Source of the DNA: Pseudomonas sp. PICF141
GTDB taxonomy: Bacteria > Pseudomonadota > Gammaproteobacteria > Pseudomonadales > Pseudomonadaceae
Reading direction: 5' to 3'
Length of the DNA stretch: 64,000 nt
NCBI RefSeq assembly: GCF_002286815.1
Contig: NZ_MUNM01000044.1
Location: forward strand, 1-64,000
Numbering within the stretch: the first letter of the stretch is position 1; the number at the start of each line of letters is the position of its first letter. The notes under the pieces were generated by a model. The model was not told the DNA's origin, made no database searches, and worked only from the letters and a program-made list of their open reading frames with translations. Positions 20,214-30,286 of the stretch are shown piece by piece. The translations under genes and the position numbers were made by a program.

Positions 20214-20339
20214 GAGCTGCAAGTTTCAAGCGACAAGCTGCAAGTGGTCAAGCGTCAAACCACCAGACACAAAAAAGGGTCCCGATAAGGACCCTTCTGC
20301 TTTTACTTGAGGCTTGCAGCTTGAGGCTCGCCGCTGCTT
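20214..20339. repeat. Inverted repeat of the AGCTTGCAGCTT family around the der terminator
   Basis: The left arm (about 20214-20244) contains GAGCTGCAAGTTTCAAGCGA; the right arm (about 20306-20339) is an imperfect complement with CTTGAGGCTTGCAGCTTGAG. The terminator at 20275-20296 sits in the centre. Same family as 9413-9507. Confidence 0.7.
20275..20296 (-). terminator. der terminator
   Basis: AAGGGTCC (20275-20282) pairs with GGACCCTT (20289-20296) over a 6-base loop. On the minus strand a TTTTTT run follows. It ends the long ndk-to-der gene run. Confidence 0.92.
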
Positions 20340-21809
20340 CTATCGCTTGTCCCGGCGCTTTTTATCGGCTTTCTTGTGGTGCGACATCATCCGACGCTTC
20401 TTGTTGACCTGGCGGTCGGTCAGCGAGTTCTTGTTACCTTCGTACGGGTTCTCACCCCCCTTGAACTCGATGCGGATCGGCGTACCGACCAGCTTCAAGA
20501 CACGACGATAAGTGTTTTCCAGATAACGGACGTAAGACTTCGGCACCTTCTCGATCTGGTTACCGTGAATCACGATGATCGGCGGGTTGGCACCGCCCAA
20601 GTGGGCGTAACGCAGCTTGATCCGACGGTTGTTGACCATCGGTGGCGCGTGCTCGCCGACTGCATCTTCCAGAATCTGGGTCAGGCGGTTGGTCGGCCAA
20701 CGGGTGACCGCGGACTTGAACGAGTTCTGTACCGACGCGTAGAGGTTGCCTACGCCAGTGCCGTGCAGGGCCGAGATGAAGTGGATATCGGCGAAGTCGA
20801 CAAAGAACAGTCGACGTTGCAGTTCGACCTTCACGAAGTCGCGCTCGCTCGGCGTCATGCCGTCCCACTTGTTGATCGCGATAACCAGCGCACGACCGGC
20901 CTCAAGGGCAAAGCCCAGCAGGTTGAGGTCGTGGTCGACGACGCCTTCACGGGCATCCATCACGAAGATCACCACGTTGGCGTCTTTGATCGCTTGCAGG
21001 GTTTTGACCACGGAGAACTTTTCGACTTCTTCGTGGATCTTGCCGCGCTTGCGCACACCGGCGGTGTCGATCAGCGTGTACTTCTCGTCGTTACGTTCGA
21101 ACGGGATGTAAATGCTGTCGCGGGTGGTGCCGGGCTGGTCATAAACGATCACCCGGTCTTCACCGAGCATGCGGTTGACCAGGGTCGACTTGCCAACGTT
21201 CGGGCGGCCGATGATGGCGATCTTGATACCGTCTTTTTCGCTTGGGCCAGGAATGCGCTTGGCTTCCTCACCTTCTGCAACGATCTCTTCTTCGCTTTCT
21301 TCCGATTCTTCTTCGTCTTTCGGGAAGTCGCTAAGGGCGATTTCCAGCATCTGGGTGATGCCACGACCATGAGCGCCGGCGATCGGGATCGCGTGGCCCA
21401 TGCCCAACGGGGCGAATTCGGCGCGGGCCATTTCAGGGTCGATGTTGTCGACCTTGTTGGCAACCACGTAAGAACGCTTGTTACGCTTGCGCAAGTGCTC
21501 GGCGATCATCTGGTCGGCCGCGGTAAAACCGGCCTTGGCATCTACCAGAAATAGAACGACATCCGCTTCTTCAATGGCCAGCAGCGACTGCTCGGCCATT
21601 TTTTCGTCCATACCGTGCTCGTCACCGGAGATACCACCGGTGTCGACCAGAATGTAGGAACGCCCTTGCCACTTGGCCTCACCGTACTGGCGATCACGGG
21701 TCAGACCGGACAAGTCGCCGACGATGGCGTCGCGAGTCCTGGTCAGGCGGTTGAACAAGGTGGACTTGCCGACGTTCGGTCGGCCCACCAGGGCGATTAC
21801 GGGAACCAT
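20340..21809 (-). CDS. der: Ribosome-biogenesis GTPase Der (EngA)
   Basis: This 489-residue essential GTPase acts in 50S ribosomal subunit maturation. It has the diagnostic tandem G domains, each with GRPNVGKST (9-17 and about 204-212), an acidic linker ([13 protein letters not shown] at about 160-175) and a C-terminal KH-like domain ending in a very basic tail. The start [12 protein letters not shown] follows GGAGAG; an earlier in-frame start adds four residues and lacks support. It is last in the bamB-side gene run, but four hairpins separate it from bamB. Confidence 0.97.
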   Translation of the reverse strand: MVPVIALVGRPNVGKSTLFNRLTRTRDAIVGDLSGLTRDRQYGEAKWQGRSYILVDTGGISGDEHGMDEKMAEQSLLAIEEADVVLFLVDAKAGFTAADQMIAEHLRKRNKRSYVVANKVDNIDPEMARAEFAPLGMGHAIPIAGAHGRGITQMLEIALSDFPKDEEESEESEEEIVAEGEEAKRIPGPSEKDGIKIAIIGRPNVGKSTLVNRMLGEDRVIVYDQPGTTRDSIYIPFERNDEKYTLIDTAGVRKRGKIHEEVEKFSVVKTLQAIKDANVVIFVMDAREGVVDHDLNLLGFALEAGRALVIAINKWDGMTPSERDFVKVELQRRLFFVDFADIHFISALHGTGVGNLYASVQNSFKSAVTRWPTNRLTQILEDAVGEHAPPMVNNRRIKLRYAHLGGANPPIIVIHGNQIEKVPKSYVRYLENTYRRVLKLVGTPIRIEFKGGENPYEGNKNSLTDRQVNKKRRMMSHHKKADKKRRDKR

Positions 21810-21844
21810 GCGGCTCTCCACTTCGTTATTTCAGAAAATACAAA

Positions 21845-21936
21845 AGCCGCTGCGAGGCAGCGGCTGGTGCTCGGGGCAGCGCCTGTAAGCGCTGCGAGCC
21901 CCGCAAAACGGGGCCGCTTGGGGGTTAAACCCCAAG
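21845..21936 (-). terminator. Cluster of four hairpins between bamB and der, the last with a T-rich tail
   Basis: In the direction of transcription there are four stems: 21936-21917 (CTTGGGG/CCCCAAG), 21914-21898 (GCCCCG/CGGGGC), 21895-21876 (GCAGCGC/GCGCTGC) and 21865-21845 (AGCCGCTGC/GCAGCGGCT, 9 pairs). The last is followed by TTTTGTATTTTC, so it can serve as an intrinsic terminator or attenuator before der. Confidence 0.75.
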
Positions 21937-21944
21937 CATAGTTC

Positions 21945-23096
21945 TTACTTGATGGTCAGGGCTTCCAGTTTGCCACTGTTGCCATACAGATAAATCGTGT
22001 CACCCACCACCAGCGGACGGGCACGCAGGCCATCGCTGTCGATGCGCTCGCGGCCGACGAAACGACCGTCCACCTGACTCAGCAGGTGCAGGTAACCTTC
22101 CATATCACCGACTGCAACATAGCTGGAGAACACTTCCGGAGCCGACAGTTGACGGCGGGCCAGCGAATCGTTGCTCCACAAGGCAGTGGTGGAACGTTCG
22201 TCGACGCCTTCAACAGTGCCCGCAGACAGGCTCACGTAGACACTGCCAAAACCCTGGGCAACGCCGGCATAGCTGGAAGCATCACGCTGCCAGAGCTGAC
22301 GACCGCTTTCCAGGTCCAGCGCCGCGACGCGACCCTGGTAGCTGGCGACATACAGCGTACCGCCGGACAGCAGCAAGCCACCGTCAATATCGACCACACG
22401 CTCCAGCTCCGAACGACCTTGTGGAATCGCTACACGCTGTTCCCACACCGGCACGCCGTTGGAAACATCCAGAGCAACCACTTTACCAGTCGACAGGCCA
22501 GCCACCGCGAGGCGGTTAGTGACGATCGGTGCGCTGGTACCACGCAAGGTCAGAACCGCTGGCGTGCTGTCATACAACCAGCGCTGGTTGCCGGTCGCGG
22601 CATCCAGACCGATCAGACGGTCATCCTGGGTCTGAACCACAACAACGTCACCGTTGGTGGCCGGCGGCGCGAGGACTTCACTGGTCACGCGAGCGCGCCA
22701 TTTCTCTTCACCGCTGCTGGCATCCAGGGCAACAATTTCACCCTTGAGCGTGCCGATCATGACCAGACCGTAACCTACGCCAACGGCGCCGGAGACAGGC
22801 AGTTCGAGATCTTTCTTCCACTTGACGTCGCCATTGCTGCGATCCATCGCCATCACCACACCGGTGACGTCGGCGGCATAGATGGTATCGCCATCGATCG
22901 CCGGAACCAGCATGTTGTAGGTTTCGCCCTGACCGTCACCGATCGAACGACTCCACTGCTTTTGCAGCACCACTTCTTCCTTGAAGTCGGTCAACTCGGC
23001 CGGTGGCAGTTCTTTTTTGCTGTTGCTGCTGCAACCCGCGGCCAGTATGGCCAGAGCCAGCAATGCTGCATGTTTCCAACGGATCACGTCACGCAT
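21945..23096 (-). CDS. bamB: Outer-membrane assembly lipoprotein BamB
   Basis: This lipoprotein of about 383 residues is part of the BAM complex that inserts beta-barrel proteins. A signal peptide with lipobox LAAGC (cysteine near residue 20) is followed by PQQ-like beta-propeller repeats (DRSNGDVKWKKDLEL, DASSGEEKWRARV, DAATGNQRWLYD, ESGRQLWQRD). The longest open frame extends into the upstream gene, but only the lipoprotein start is sensible. ATG 23096 overlaps the yfgM stop; GTG 23087 has better spacing from AAAGGGG and may be the true start. Coupled to yfgM. Confidence 0.93.
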   Translation of the reverse strand: MRDVIRWKHAALLALAILAAGCSSNSKKELPPAELTDFKEEVVLQKQWSRSIGDGQGETYNMLVPAIDGDTIYAADVTGVVMAMDRSNGDVKWKKDLELPVSGAVGVGYGLVMIGTLKGEIVALDASSGEEKWRARVTSEVLAPPATNGDVVVVQTQDDRLIGLDAATGNQRWLYDSTPAVLTLRGTSAPIVTNRLAVAGLSTGKVVALDVSNGVPVWEQRVAIPQGRSELERVVDIDGGLLLSGGTLYVASYQGRVAALDLESGRQLWQRDASSYAGVAQGFGSVYVSLSAGTVEGVDERSTTALWSNDSLARRQLSAPEVFSSYVAVGDMEGYLHLLSQVDGRFVGRERIDSDGLRARPLVVGDTIYLYGNSGKLEALTIK

Positions 23097-23730
23097 CCCC
23101 TTTGGCCAGGTCGTCCAGCTTGATTTGTAGGCCGCCAACCGCCGCTTCATCCGACAGTGCCGCCTTGGCTTTCTGATACGCCGCGTTCGCTTCGTCGGTA
23201 CGACCCAACTGCACCAGCAGGTCGCCTTTGAGCTCTTCGCGAGTGGCCAGGAAAGCTTTGTCGGCATTGCCTTCGAGCAGTTTCAGGGCTTCATCGACCT
23301 TATTCTGGCCGGCCAGCACTTGCGCCAGGCGCTGACGGGCAATTTCGCCGAGTGCCGGGTTGGCCGGTTTGGCGACAATGGCTTTCAGTTCGCTGGCTGC
23401 GTCGTCCAGCTTGCCGCTGTCGACTGCTACTTTGGCCACGAACAGGCTGCCGTATTGTGCATAAGCGGTGCCGCCAAACTCGCTGTTGAGCTTGCCAGCC
23501 AGATCCGAAACACGTGCAGCATCAGGCTTGCCATCAGGCGTCAGCGTGGTTTCGAGCAATTGCTGATAGAGAATCGAGGCGCCTTGCGACTGATTGCTCT
23601 GATACTTCTGAAAGGCCTGCCAGCCGAACACGATGACCAGCGCCAACAGGCCGCCAGTGACCAGGGGCTTGCCGTTGCGTGTCCACCAGTCCTTAAACTC
23701 CGCCAGATGTTCGTCTTCGGTACTCGACAC
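23089..23730 (-). CDS. yfgM: YfgM-type tetratricopeptide membrane protein
   Basis: This 213-residue protein has an N-terminal cytoplasmic segment (AEFKDWWTRNGKPL), one membrane helix (about 23-42) and a periplasmic TPR-like region. It matches YfgM (DUF2133/TPR_21), which associates with SecYEG and the periplasmic chaperone network through PpiD. Position between hisS and bamB is the usual proteobacterial order. Its last codons overlap the start of bamB by 8 bases. Confidence 0.9.
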   Translation of the reverse strand: MSSTEDEHLAEFKDWWTRNGKPLVTGGLLALVIVFGWQAFQKYQSNQSQGASILYQQLLETTLTPDGKPDAARVSDLAGKLNSEFGGTAYAQYGSLFVAKVAVDSGKLDDAASELKAIVAKPANPALGEIARQRLAQVLAGQNKVDEALKLLEGNADKAFLATREELKGDLLVQLGRTDEANAAYQKAKAALSDEAAVGGLQIKLDDLAKGDA

Positions 23731-23770
23731 CCCAATACTCCTTAATCGCTAAATCGGCTGTTTGACAGCT

Positions 23771-25060
23771 TCAACCCTGCACGATGCAGGTGGCCAGGTG
23801 TGCAGCAAGCGCATCCCAGGCAATGCTTTGTTGTTCGCCCTGGCCACGCAGGGGTTTGAAACCTACCACTTGCTGGGCCATTTCGTCCTCACCGAGGATC
23901 AATGCATACAGCGCACCGCTCTTGTCGGCTTTCTTGAACTGGCTTTTGAAGCTGCCGGCGCCGGCATTGACTTGCAGGCGCAGGTTGGGCAATTGATCAC
24001 GAACACGCTCGCTCAGGGCCAGGCCGGCCAGCTCGGCGGCTTCACCGAAGGCGCAGAGATAGACATCGACCTGACGGGAGATTTCTTCCGGGATCTGCTC
24101 CAGGGTTTCAAGCAACAGCACGAGACGCTCGATGCCCATGGCGAAACCAACGCCCGTGGTCGGCTTGCCGCCCATCTGCTCCACCAGACCGTCGTAACGA
24201 CCACCGGCACATACGGTGCCCTGGGCGCCCAACTTGTCGGTGACCCATTCGAAAACGGTCTTGCTGTAGTAATCCAGCCCGCGAACCAGTTTCGGGTTGA
24301 TCACATAAGGAATGCCGGCGGCGTCCAGACGAGCCTTGAGGCCCTCGAAGTGCACGCGGGATTCCTCGTCGAGGTAATCGGCCATCTTCGGCGCGTCGGC
24401 CAATGCCGCTTGAGTGTCGGGATTCTTGGTATCCAGAACCCGCAGCGGGTTGGTCTTCAGACGACGCTGGCTGTCTTCGTCCAGTTGATCCAGGCGAGCG
24501 GACAGGTAGTCGACCAGTGCATCACGATAACGACCACGGGACTCGCTGGTGCCCAGGCTATTGAGCTCGAGCTTGACCGCATCGCGGATACCCAGCTCGC
24601 CCCACAGGCGCCAAGTCAGCACGATCAGCTCGGCGTCGATGTCCGGACCGTCGAGGTTGAAGACTTCACAACCGATCTGGTGGAACTGGCGATAACGACC
24701 TTTCTGTGGGCGTTCGTGACGGAACATCGGGCCGATGTACCAGAGCTTCTGTACCTGACCACCGCCGGTAATGCCGTGCTCGAGCACCGCACGCACGCAG
24801 GCCGCTGTGCCTTCAGGGCGCAGGGTCAGGGAGTCGCCGTTGCGATCCTCGAAGGTGTACATCTCTTTTTCGACGATGTCGGTCACTTCACCGATGGAGC
24901 GCTTGAACAGCTCGGTGAACTCGACAATCGGCATGCGGATCTGCTTGTAACCGTAGTTATCCAGCAGACGCGAGACGGTACCTTCGAAATGACGCCACAG
25001 GGGAGTCTGTTCGGGCAGGATGTCGTTCATGCCACGAATGGCTTGCAGAGACTTGCTCAC
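23771..25060 (-). CDS. hisS: Histidyl-tRNA synthetase
   Basis: This 429-residue class II synthetase charges tRNA-His. Motif 2 ([18 protein letters not shown]), the histidine A signature ([16 protein letters not shown]) and motif 3 ([16 protein letters not shown]) are all present, followed by the anticodon-binding domain. Length is standard. It lies 37 bases after ispG in the same run. Confidence 0.98.
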   Translation of the reverse strand: MSKSLQAIRGMNDILPEQTPLWRHFEGTVSRLLDNYGYKQIRMPIVEFTELFKRSIGEVTDIVEKEMYTFEDRNGDSLTLRPEGTAACVRAVLEHGITGGGQVQKLWYIGPMFRHERPQKGRYRQFHQIGCEVFNLDGPDIDAELIVLTWRLWGELGIRDAVKLELNSLGTSESRGRYRDALVDYLSARLDQLDEDSQRRLKTNPLRVLDTKNPDTQAALADAPKMADYLDEESRVHFEGLKARLDAAGIPYVINPKLVRGLDYYSKTVFEWVTDKLGAQGTVCAGGRYDGLVEQMGGKPTTGVGFAMGIERLVLLLETLEQIPEEISRQVDVYLCAFGEAAELAGLALSERVRDQLPNLRLQVNAGAGSFKSQFKKADKSGALYALILGEDEMAQQVVGFKPLRGQGEQQSIAWDALAAHLATCIVQG

Positions 25061-25097
25061 TATAAATCCTTAAATTCGTTCGGCTCTTTAGTCAGGC

Positions 25098-26207
25098 TCA
25101 GCCGCGAGCGATTACCGCTGCGTCGGCTTCGACCTTTTCGGCCGCTTTCTGGCGGATCAAGCGTTCAAGCTCATCCACCAGATTGTCATTAGTCAGTTTC
25201 TGCGCCGGCTTGCCGTCGATGTAAATCAGGTTTGGCGTGCCGCCGGTCAAGCCGATATGGGCTTCCTTGGCTTCGCCCGGCCCGTTGACCACACAACCGA
25301 TCACCGCGACATCCAGCGGTACCAGCAGGTCTTCCAGGCGCCCTTCCAGCTCGTTCATGGTTTTGACCACATCGAAGTTCTGCCGCGAGCAGCTCGGGCA
25401 GGCGATGAAGTTGATGCCACGGGAACGCAGGTGCAGGGATTTGAGAATGTCGTAGCCGACTTTCACTTCCTCGACCGGGTCGGCCGCCAACGAGATGCGA
25501 ATAGTATCGCCAATCCCTTCGGCGAGCAGCATACCGAGGCCCACGGCGGATTTCACTGTGCCTGAACGCAAACCACCGGCTTCAGTGATGCCCAAGTGCA
25601 ACGGCTGAACGATTTCCTTGGCCAGCAGGCGGTAGGCGGCGACGGCCATGAACACGTCGGAAGCTTTCACGCTGACCTTGAAGTCCTGGAAATTCAGGCG
25701 TTCGAGGTGTTCGACGTGACGCAAGGCGGACTCGACCAGCGCAGCGGGCGTCGGCTCGCCGTATTTCTTTTGCAGGTCTTTTTCCAGGGAACCGGCATTG
25801 ACGCCGATGCGGATGGGAATCCCGCGATCACGGGCGGCATCGACCACTGCACGCACGCGGTCTTCACGACCGATGTTGCCCGGGTTGATGCGCAGGCAAT
25901 CGACGCCCAGTTCGGCGACGCGCAAAGCGATCTTGTAGTCGAAATGGATGTCGGCCACCAATGGCACTTTGACCAATTGCTTGATCTTGCCGAAGGCTTC
26001 GGCGGCATCCATATCCGGCACGGAAACCCGCACGATATCGACGCCAGCGGCTTCCAGACGATTGATCTGGGCCACGGTAGCGGCCACGTCATTGGTGTCG
26101 CTGTTGGTCATGCTCTGCACAGCGATAGGCGCATCGCCGCCCACGGGCACATTACCGACCCAGATTTTGCGGGATTCGCGACGTTTGATTGGAGATTCGC
26201 CGTGCAT
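25098..26207 (-). CDS. ispG: 4-hydroxy-3-methylbut-2-enyl-diphosphate synthase (flavodoxin)
   Basis: This 369-residue [4Fe-4S] enzyme of the MEP isoprenoid pathway converts MEcPP to HMBPP. The TIM barrel contains VQSMTNSDT and LRINPGNIG. The C-terminal cluster ligands are in CPSCSRQ and [10 protein letters not shown]. It starts 3 bases after rodZ ends. It is a client of the nearby Isc Fe-S assembly system. Confidence 0.97.
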   Translation of the reverse strand: MHGESPIKRRESRKIWVGNVPVGGDAPIAVQSMTNSDTNDVAATVAQINRLEAAGVDIVRVSVPDMDAAEAFGKIKQLVKVPLVADIHFDYKIALRVAELGVDCLRINPGNIGREDRVRAVVDAARDRGIPIRIGVNAGSLEKDLQKKYGEPTPAALVESALRHVEHLERLNFQDFKVSVKASDVFMAVAAYRLLAKEIVQPLHLGITEAGGLRSGTVKSAVGLGMLLAEGIGDTIRISLAADPVEEVKVGYDILKSLHLRSRGINFIACPSCSRQNFDVVKTMNELEGRLEDLLVPLDVAVIGCVVNGPGEAKEAHIGLTGGTPNLIYIDGKPAQKLTNDNLVDELERLIRQKAAEKVEADAAVIARG

Positions 26208-26210
26208 GAC

Positions 26211-27266
26211 TTATTGACCCAACTTCAGGCGAGCAGTCTCGCCACTGATGAACGGAGCGACATCAACCACCTGCCCGTTGTAGCTGACCTGCGCACCACG
26301 GGCGAAGCCCAGACGCACGGAAAAGGGCGGCTTGCCGCTAACGGAAACATTTTCACCTTTACGCTTTAGACCGCTCAACAGCACCTTGCCGGTGCCATCG
26401 GTCACTTGCGTCCAGCAATCGGCGGTGAATTGCAGTTGAACCTGGCCTTGGCCGGCCACCGGAGCTGCCGGAGCGGGAGCCGGAACGGTCGGAGCGATTG
26501 GAGCCGTGATAACCGGGGCCGGTACAGCGGGAACAGCGGGGGCAGGCGTCGCTGGCGTCGCCGGTGTCGCGACAGCCGGAGCAGTGCTGTGGGCCACAGC
26601 CGCAGGCGTTACTGCAGAAACGACTGGCGCTGGAAGCGGTGCACTCGTTTCAACACTCACTGGCTCCTGGGCCGAAGTGTCGGTAGAGGACTCGGCCTGA
26701 GGCAGCGCAAGCGGCGTTTCACCTTCAGCCTGACCTTGCGCAACGGCCTGGTCTTCCGGCTCGTCCAATGGATGGATCTGGGTGGTACCGTCGGCGCCTT
26801 CGACTTCAACGTGTTCCGGCGCCAGACCGATCAGATCCTTGGTACGCAATGAAGTTTGATCCTGCCACCAGATAAAACCACCGCCGATCACCGCGAGTAG
26901 CAACAGCAGGCTGACAATTCGCAAAATGGTGTGGGAAACCCGAACCGGCTCTTCGATACGCCCAAGGCTGTGGACGTTGCTGCCATGGGCGTCGGTACCG
27001 GTGGATTGGTCGAACTGCTGGACCAGAACGGCTTGGTCCATGCCGAGCAATTTGGCATACGCGCGAATATAGCCACGAGCAAAGGTGTGGCCAGGCAGCT
27101 TGTCGAAAGCGCCGGCTTCCAGATTGCTCAGGGAATTGACGGTGAGGTTGAGCTTGAGGGCCACTTCGGCCAGCGACCAGCCATTGCTTTCGCGGGCCTG
27201 GCGCAAAGTCTCACCGGGATTAACGCGATTCGCTGCTACAACTTCGGGATGCGCCGCTTTCATCAT
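26211..27266 (-). CDS. rodZ: Cell-shape protein RodZ (cytoskeletal anchor)
   Basis: This 351-residue protein links MreB filaments to the membrane. The N-terminal Xre-like helix-turn-helix (about 15-85: GETLRQARESNGWSLAEVA, HTFARGYIRAYAKLL) is followed by a membrane helix near 115-132 (ILRIVSLLLLLAVIGGGFIW), a long Pro/Ala/Thr-rich periplasmic linker (about 165-270) and a C-terminal DUF4115 beta domain. Its ATG overlaps the pilW stop by 4 bases. Confidence 0.95.
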   Translation of the reverse strand: MMKAAHPEVVAANRVNPGETLRQARESNGWSLAEVALKLNLTVNSLSNLEAGAFDKLPGHTFARGYIRAYAKLLGMDQAVLVQQFDQSTGTDAHGSNVHSLGRIEEPVRVSHTILRIVSLLLLLAVIGGGFIWWQDQTSLRTKDLIGLAPEHVEVEGADGTTQIHPLDEPEDQAVAQGQAEGETPLALPQAESSTDTSAQEPVSVETSAPLPAPVVSAVTPAAVAHSTAPAVATPATPATPAPAVPAVPAPVITAPIAPTVPAPAPAAPVAGQGQVQLQFTADCWTQVTDGTGKVLLSGLKRKGENVSVSGKPPFSVRLGFARGAQVSYNGQVVDVAPFISGETARLKLGQ

Positions 27267-28021
27267 TGCTCCGACAGGTATTGCTGATATTCCGGCGTAC
27301 CGGGATAGAGTCGTTTTAATTGCAGGCCAAAACTGGCGGCCTTGTCGCGATCTTCGAACACTTTTGCCAGCCGAACGCCGAGCAATAGACTACGTGCATT
27401 TTGCTCGGTGAGCAGGCTAAAACGGTCGTAATAGTCACGCGCGGGCACATAATGCCTGTCTTCGTAAGACAACTCAGCCATTTCCAGCAATGCACGTGGC
27501 TGTTGCCGATTCAGACGCAGGGCTTTTTCCAGTTGCTGGCGGGCCAGATCACGCTGCCCCAGCTTTGAAGCGGTCATGCCCAGGTTTTCGAAAACCCGTG
27601 AACGCTCAGGATACAGAGTGTCGGCGGCGGCCTGTTCGAAGCGCTCATACGCCTCTTTGTAACGTTTTTCTTCGAAAAGAAAGCTGCCGTAGTTGTTCAG
27701 GATTCGCGCATCGGCGGGACGAGATGACAGCGCCTTGCGAAAATGCTCATCAGCCAGTTCCGGCTCCATCTCAGCCTGGAACACCAGCCCCAGCGCCGCG
27801 TTGGCGTCAGGATCCGAGCTATCCAGGTCCAAAGCCTTCTTCAACGGAACCTTGGCGCGCTCGGTCATGCCCTGTTGCAAATACCCCAAGCCCAGCTGCA
27901 CGTAGGCGGCACGCGCTTCATCACGACCTTTGCTGGTCTTCATCGGGTTGAAATCGCCCGACAGGACACAACCAGCACAGAGGCTGGCCAACAGCACAAG
28001 CAGCGCGAAGCGCAGGGACAT
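27263..28021 (-). CDS. pilW: Type IV pilus biogenesis/stability lipoprotein PilW (PilF)
   Basis: This 252-residue outer-membrane lipoprotein has a lipobox (LCAGC, cysteine near 18) and about six tetratricopeptide repeats (ARAAYVQLGLGYLQQGMTER and on). It is the pilotin needed to place and multimerise the PilQ secretin; in P. aeruginosa it is called PilF. It lies between rlmN and rodZ, as in other pseudomonads. No other pilus gene is in the window. Confidence 0.93.
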   Translation of the reverse strand: MSLRFALLVLLASLCAGCVLSGDFNPMKTSKGRDEARAAYVQLGLGYLQQGMTERAKVPLKKALDLDSSDPDANAALGLVFQAEMEPELADEHFRKALSSRPADARILNNYGSFLFEEKRYKEAYERFEQAAADTLYPERSRVFENLGMTASKLGQRDLARQQLEKALRLNRQQPRALLEMAELSYEDRHYVPARDYYDRFSLLTEQNARSLLLGVRLAKVFEDRDKAASFGLQLKRLYPGTPEYQQYLSEQ

Positions 28022-28033
28022 AGAGATCCTCTC

Positions 28034-29182
28034 TTAATTATTGTTCGCGGCGTTCGTTGCGATATCGTTTTCGGCGCTCAACTCGCGCACGGCGATATAA
28101 CGTTCGCTGCGACGGGTGCGATCCAGCACCTGCCCTACCAATTGGCCACACGCGGCATCGATGTCTTCACCGCGGGTGGTGCGTACGGTGACATTGAAGC
28201 CTGCATGGTGAAGCTGATCCTGAAACCGGCGAATCGCGTTGTTGCTTGGGCGTTCGTAACCGGAATGCGGGAACGGATTGAACGGAATCAGGTTGATCTT
28301 GCACGGGATGTTCTTGAGCAGCTCGATCATCTCGACGGCGTGTTCAACCTTGTCGTTGATGTCTTTGAGCAAGGTGTACTCGATGGTCAGCACGCGCTTT
28401 TCGCCCAGGGACGACATATAGCGCTGGCACGACTCGAGCAGCATCTTAAGCGGATATTTCTTGTTGATCGGCACCAATTGGTTACGCAATGCGTCATTCG
28501 GTGCGTGCAGGGACAACGCCAGGGACACGTCGATGTGCTTGGACAGCTCATCGATCATCGGCACCACGCCGGAGGTCGACAGGGTCACGCGGCGCTTGGA
28601 AATGCCGTAGCCCAGGTCATCCATCATCAGGTGCATGGCGGCGATGACGTTGTCGAAGTTCAGCAGCGGCTCACCCATGCCCATCATCACCACGTTGGTG
28701 ATGGCACGGTCGACGGTCGCCGGGACGCTGCCAAAGGATTTGTTGGCAATCCACACCTGACCGATGACTTCGGCGGCGGTGAGGTTGCTGTTGAAGCCTT
28801 GCTTGCCGGTGGAGCAGAAACTGCAATCCAGGGCACAGCCTGCCTGGGACGAAACGCACAAGGTGCCGCGTTTGCCCTGGGGAATGTACACGGTCTCGAC
28901 GCAGCTGCCGGACGCCACGCGCACCACCCATTTACGGGTGCCGTCGCTGGAGATGTCCTCGCTGACTACTTCCGGACCACGGACCTCAGCAACAGCCTTG
29001 AGCTTTTCGCGCAAGGCCTTGCTGACGTTCGTCATGGCGTCGAAATCATCGACGCCAAAATGGTGAATCCATTTCATTACCTGACCGGCACGGAAACGCT
29101 TCTCCCCGATTGAGTCGAAGAATTTTTCCATTTCCTGTTGAGTCAGACCCAGCAGGTTGGTTTTTACAGTCGATGTAGTCAT
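28034..29182 (-). CDS. rlmN: 23S rRNA A2503 / tRNA A37 C2-methyltransferase RlmN
   Basis: This 382-residue radical SAM enzyme methylates C2 of A2503 in 23S rRNA and A37 of some tRNAs. The radical SAM cluster motif is [15 protein letters not shown]. The family start ([13 protein letters not shown]), [12 protein letters not shown] and the C-terminal [16 protein letters not shown] with the resolving cysteine are present. It follows ndk by 29 bases. It requires Fe-S cluster supply. Confidence 0.97.
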   Translation of the reverse strand: MTTSTVKTNLLGLTQQEMEKFFDSIGEKRFRAGQVMKWIHHFGVDDFDAMTNVSKALREKLKAVAEVRGPEVVSEDISSDGTRKWVVRVASGSCVETVYIPQGKRGTLCVSSQAGCALDCSFCSTGKQGFNSNLTAAEVIGQVWIANKSFGSVPATVDRAITNVVMMGMGEPLLNFDNVIAAMHLMMDDLGYGISKRRVTLSTSGVVPMIDELSKHIDVSLALSLHAPNDALRNQLVPINKKYPLKMLLESCQRYMSSLGEKRVLTIEYTLLKDINDKVEHAVEMIELLKNIPCKINLIPFNPFPHSGYERPSNNAIRRFQDQLHHAGFNVTVRTTRGEDIDAACGQLVGQVLDRTRRSERYIAVRELSAENDIATNAANNN

Positions 29183-29211
29183 GGATTCACCTTCACTCTT
29201 TAAGCCAATGC

Positions 29212-29637
29212 TTAGCGAGTGGTTACTTCAGTAGCTGCGAAGAAGTATGCGATTTCGCGAGCAGCAGCGGCTTCGGAGTCCGAACCGTGTACAGCGTTGG
29301 CGTCGATCGATTCGGCGAAGTCGGCACGGATGGTGCCAGGAGCCGCTTCTTTAGGGTTGGTAGCGCCCATCAGTTCACGGTTGCGAGCGATAGCGTTTTC
29401 GCCTTCCAGAACCTGAACGACAACCGGACCGGAAGTCATGAAGGCAACCAGGTCACCGAAGAAACCGCGCTCGCTGTGCTCAGCGTAGAAGCCTTCGGCT
29501 TCGGCTTTGGACAGTTGCTTCAGTTTCGAAGCTACAACGCGCAGACCAGCGTCTTCGAAGCGAGTGGTGATCTTGCCGATCACGTTTTTAGCAACGGCGT
29601 CAGGCTTGATGATGGAGAAAGTACGTTGAACAGCCAT
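29212..29637 (-). CDS. ndk: Nucleoside diphosphate kinase
   Basis: This 141-residue kinase transfers the gamma-phosphate from ATP to other nucleoside diphosphates. It has the start [14 protein letters not shown] and the active-site histidine in NAVHGSDS. Length is standard. It is the first gene of the long minus-strand run to der; its promoter overlaps the isc terminator. Confidence 0.98.
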   Translation of the reverse strand: MAVQRTFSIIKPDAVAKNVIGKITTRFEDAGLRVVASKLKQLSKAEAEGFYAEHSERGFFGDLVAFMTSGPVVVQVLEGENAIARNRELMGATNPKEAAPGTIRADFAESIDANAVHGSDSEAAAAREIAYFFAATEVTTR

Positions 29638-29673
29638 GGTGTAACTCCAGAAACGGTAATTTGCGAAAAATTA

Positions 29674-29696
29674 AACCCGCGAATTATACGCGGGTT
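29674..29696 (-). terminator. Terminator of the isc operon
   Basis: AACCCGCG (29674-29681) pairs with CGCGGGTT (29689-29696) over a 7-base loop. On the minus strand it is followed by TTTAATTTTT. It lies 33 bases after the iscX stop. Confidence 0.85.
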
Positions 29697-29711
29697 CTTT
29701 GGTATTGCCTA
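29683..29711 (-). promoter_or_regulatory. Candidate ndk promoter overlapping the isc terminator
   Basis: On the minus strand, TAGGCA (29706-29711), a 17-base spacer and a perfect TATAAT (29683-29688) stand 45 bases before the ndk ATG. The TATAAT occupies the loop and first stem-adjacent bases of the terminator hairpin. Confidence 0.65.
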
Positions 29712-29729
29712 ACGGCGTACGGCGCAGAA

Positions 29730-29930
29730 TCAGTCTGCTTCTTCGATCCAGGCGGCCTGAATGGCTTCAAGCACCTTCTCGCCACCGCGGGTCGGATCAT
29801 CACTGAACTCCGGCAATGCCAGCACCCATTGATGCAGATCGACGAAGTTCACATAACGCGGATCCACATCCGGCTTGGATTCAGCCAGCTGGATCGCGAT
29901 TTCCAGCACATCAACCCATTTCAGACTCAT
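29730..29930 (-). CDS. iscX: Fe-S assembly protein IscX
   Basis: This 66-residue acidic protein has the IscX pattern LKWVDVLEIAIQLAE, PRYVNFVDLHQWVLALPEF and a C-terminal IQAAWIEEAD. IscX binds IscS and modulates cluster assembly as an iron-dependent regulator. The longer open frame starts within fdx; the chosen ATG (29928-29930) is the family start. Last gene of the isc operon. Confidence 0.95.
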   Translation of the reverse strand: MSLKWVDVLEIAIQLAESKPDVDPRYVNFVDLHQWVLALPEFSDDPTRGGEKVLEAIQAAWIEEAD

Positions 29931-29944
29931 ATCGATTCCTTGAA

Positions 29945-30286
29945 TCAGTGCGGCGCTTCGGCTGCATGGTTGAGCGAGTATTTCGGAATTTCGATCGTCA
30001 GGTCTTCTGTTCCGACGATCGCCTGACAGGCTAGACGAGATTGCGCTTCCAGCCCCCACGCCCGATCAAGAAAGTCTTCTTCCAGCTCATCGGCTTCTTC
30101 CAGCGAATCGAAGCCTTCGCGAACAATGCAGTGACAAGTGGTGCAGGCGCAGACGCCGCCACAGGCGCTTTCCATCTCGATATGGTGTTCATGGGCCAGT
30201 TCGAGAATGGAAATACCGGGCTCAGCCTCTACAACCATGCCTTCCGGGCAGAACTTCTCGTGTGGCAGAAAAATGACCTGCGGCAT
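29945..30286 (-). CDS. fdx: [2Fe-2S] ferredoxin of the Isc system
   Basis: This 113-residue adrenodoxin-type ferredoxin donates electrons during cluster assembly by IscS/IscU. Cluster ligands are C42, C48, C51 and C87; the context ESACGGVCACTTCHC is characteristic. Its ATG overlaps the hscA TGA by one base (TGATG), giving translational coupling. Confidence 0.97.
   Translation of the reverse strand: MPQVIFLPHEKFCPEGMVVEAEPGISILELAHEHHIEMESACGGVCACTTCHCIVREGFDSLEEADELEEDFLDRAWGLEAQSRLACQAIVGTEDLTIEIPKYSLNHAAEAPH

Noticed and set aside
27743..29113. 456-codon plus-strand frame opposite pilW and rlmN
   Set aside because: Spans two well-supported minus-strand genes and has no recognisable domain.
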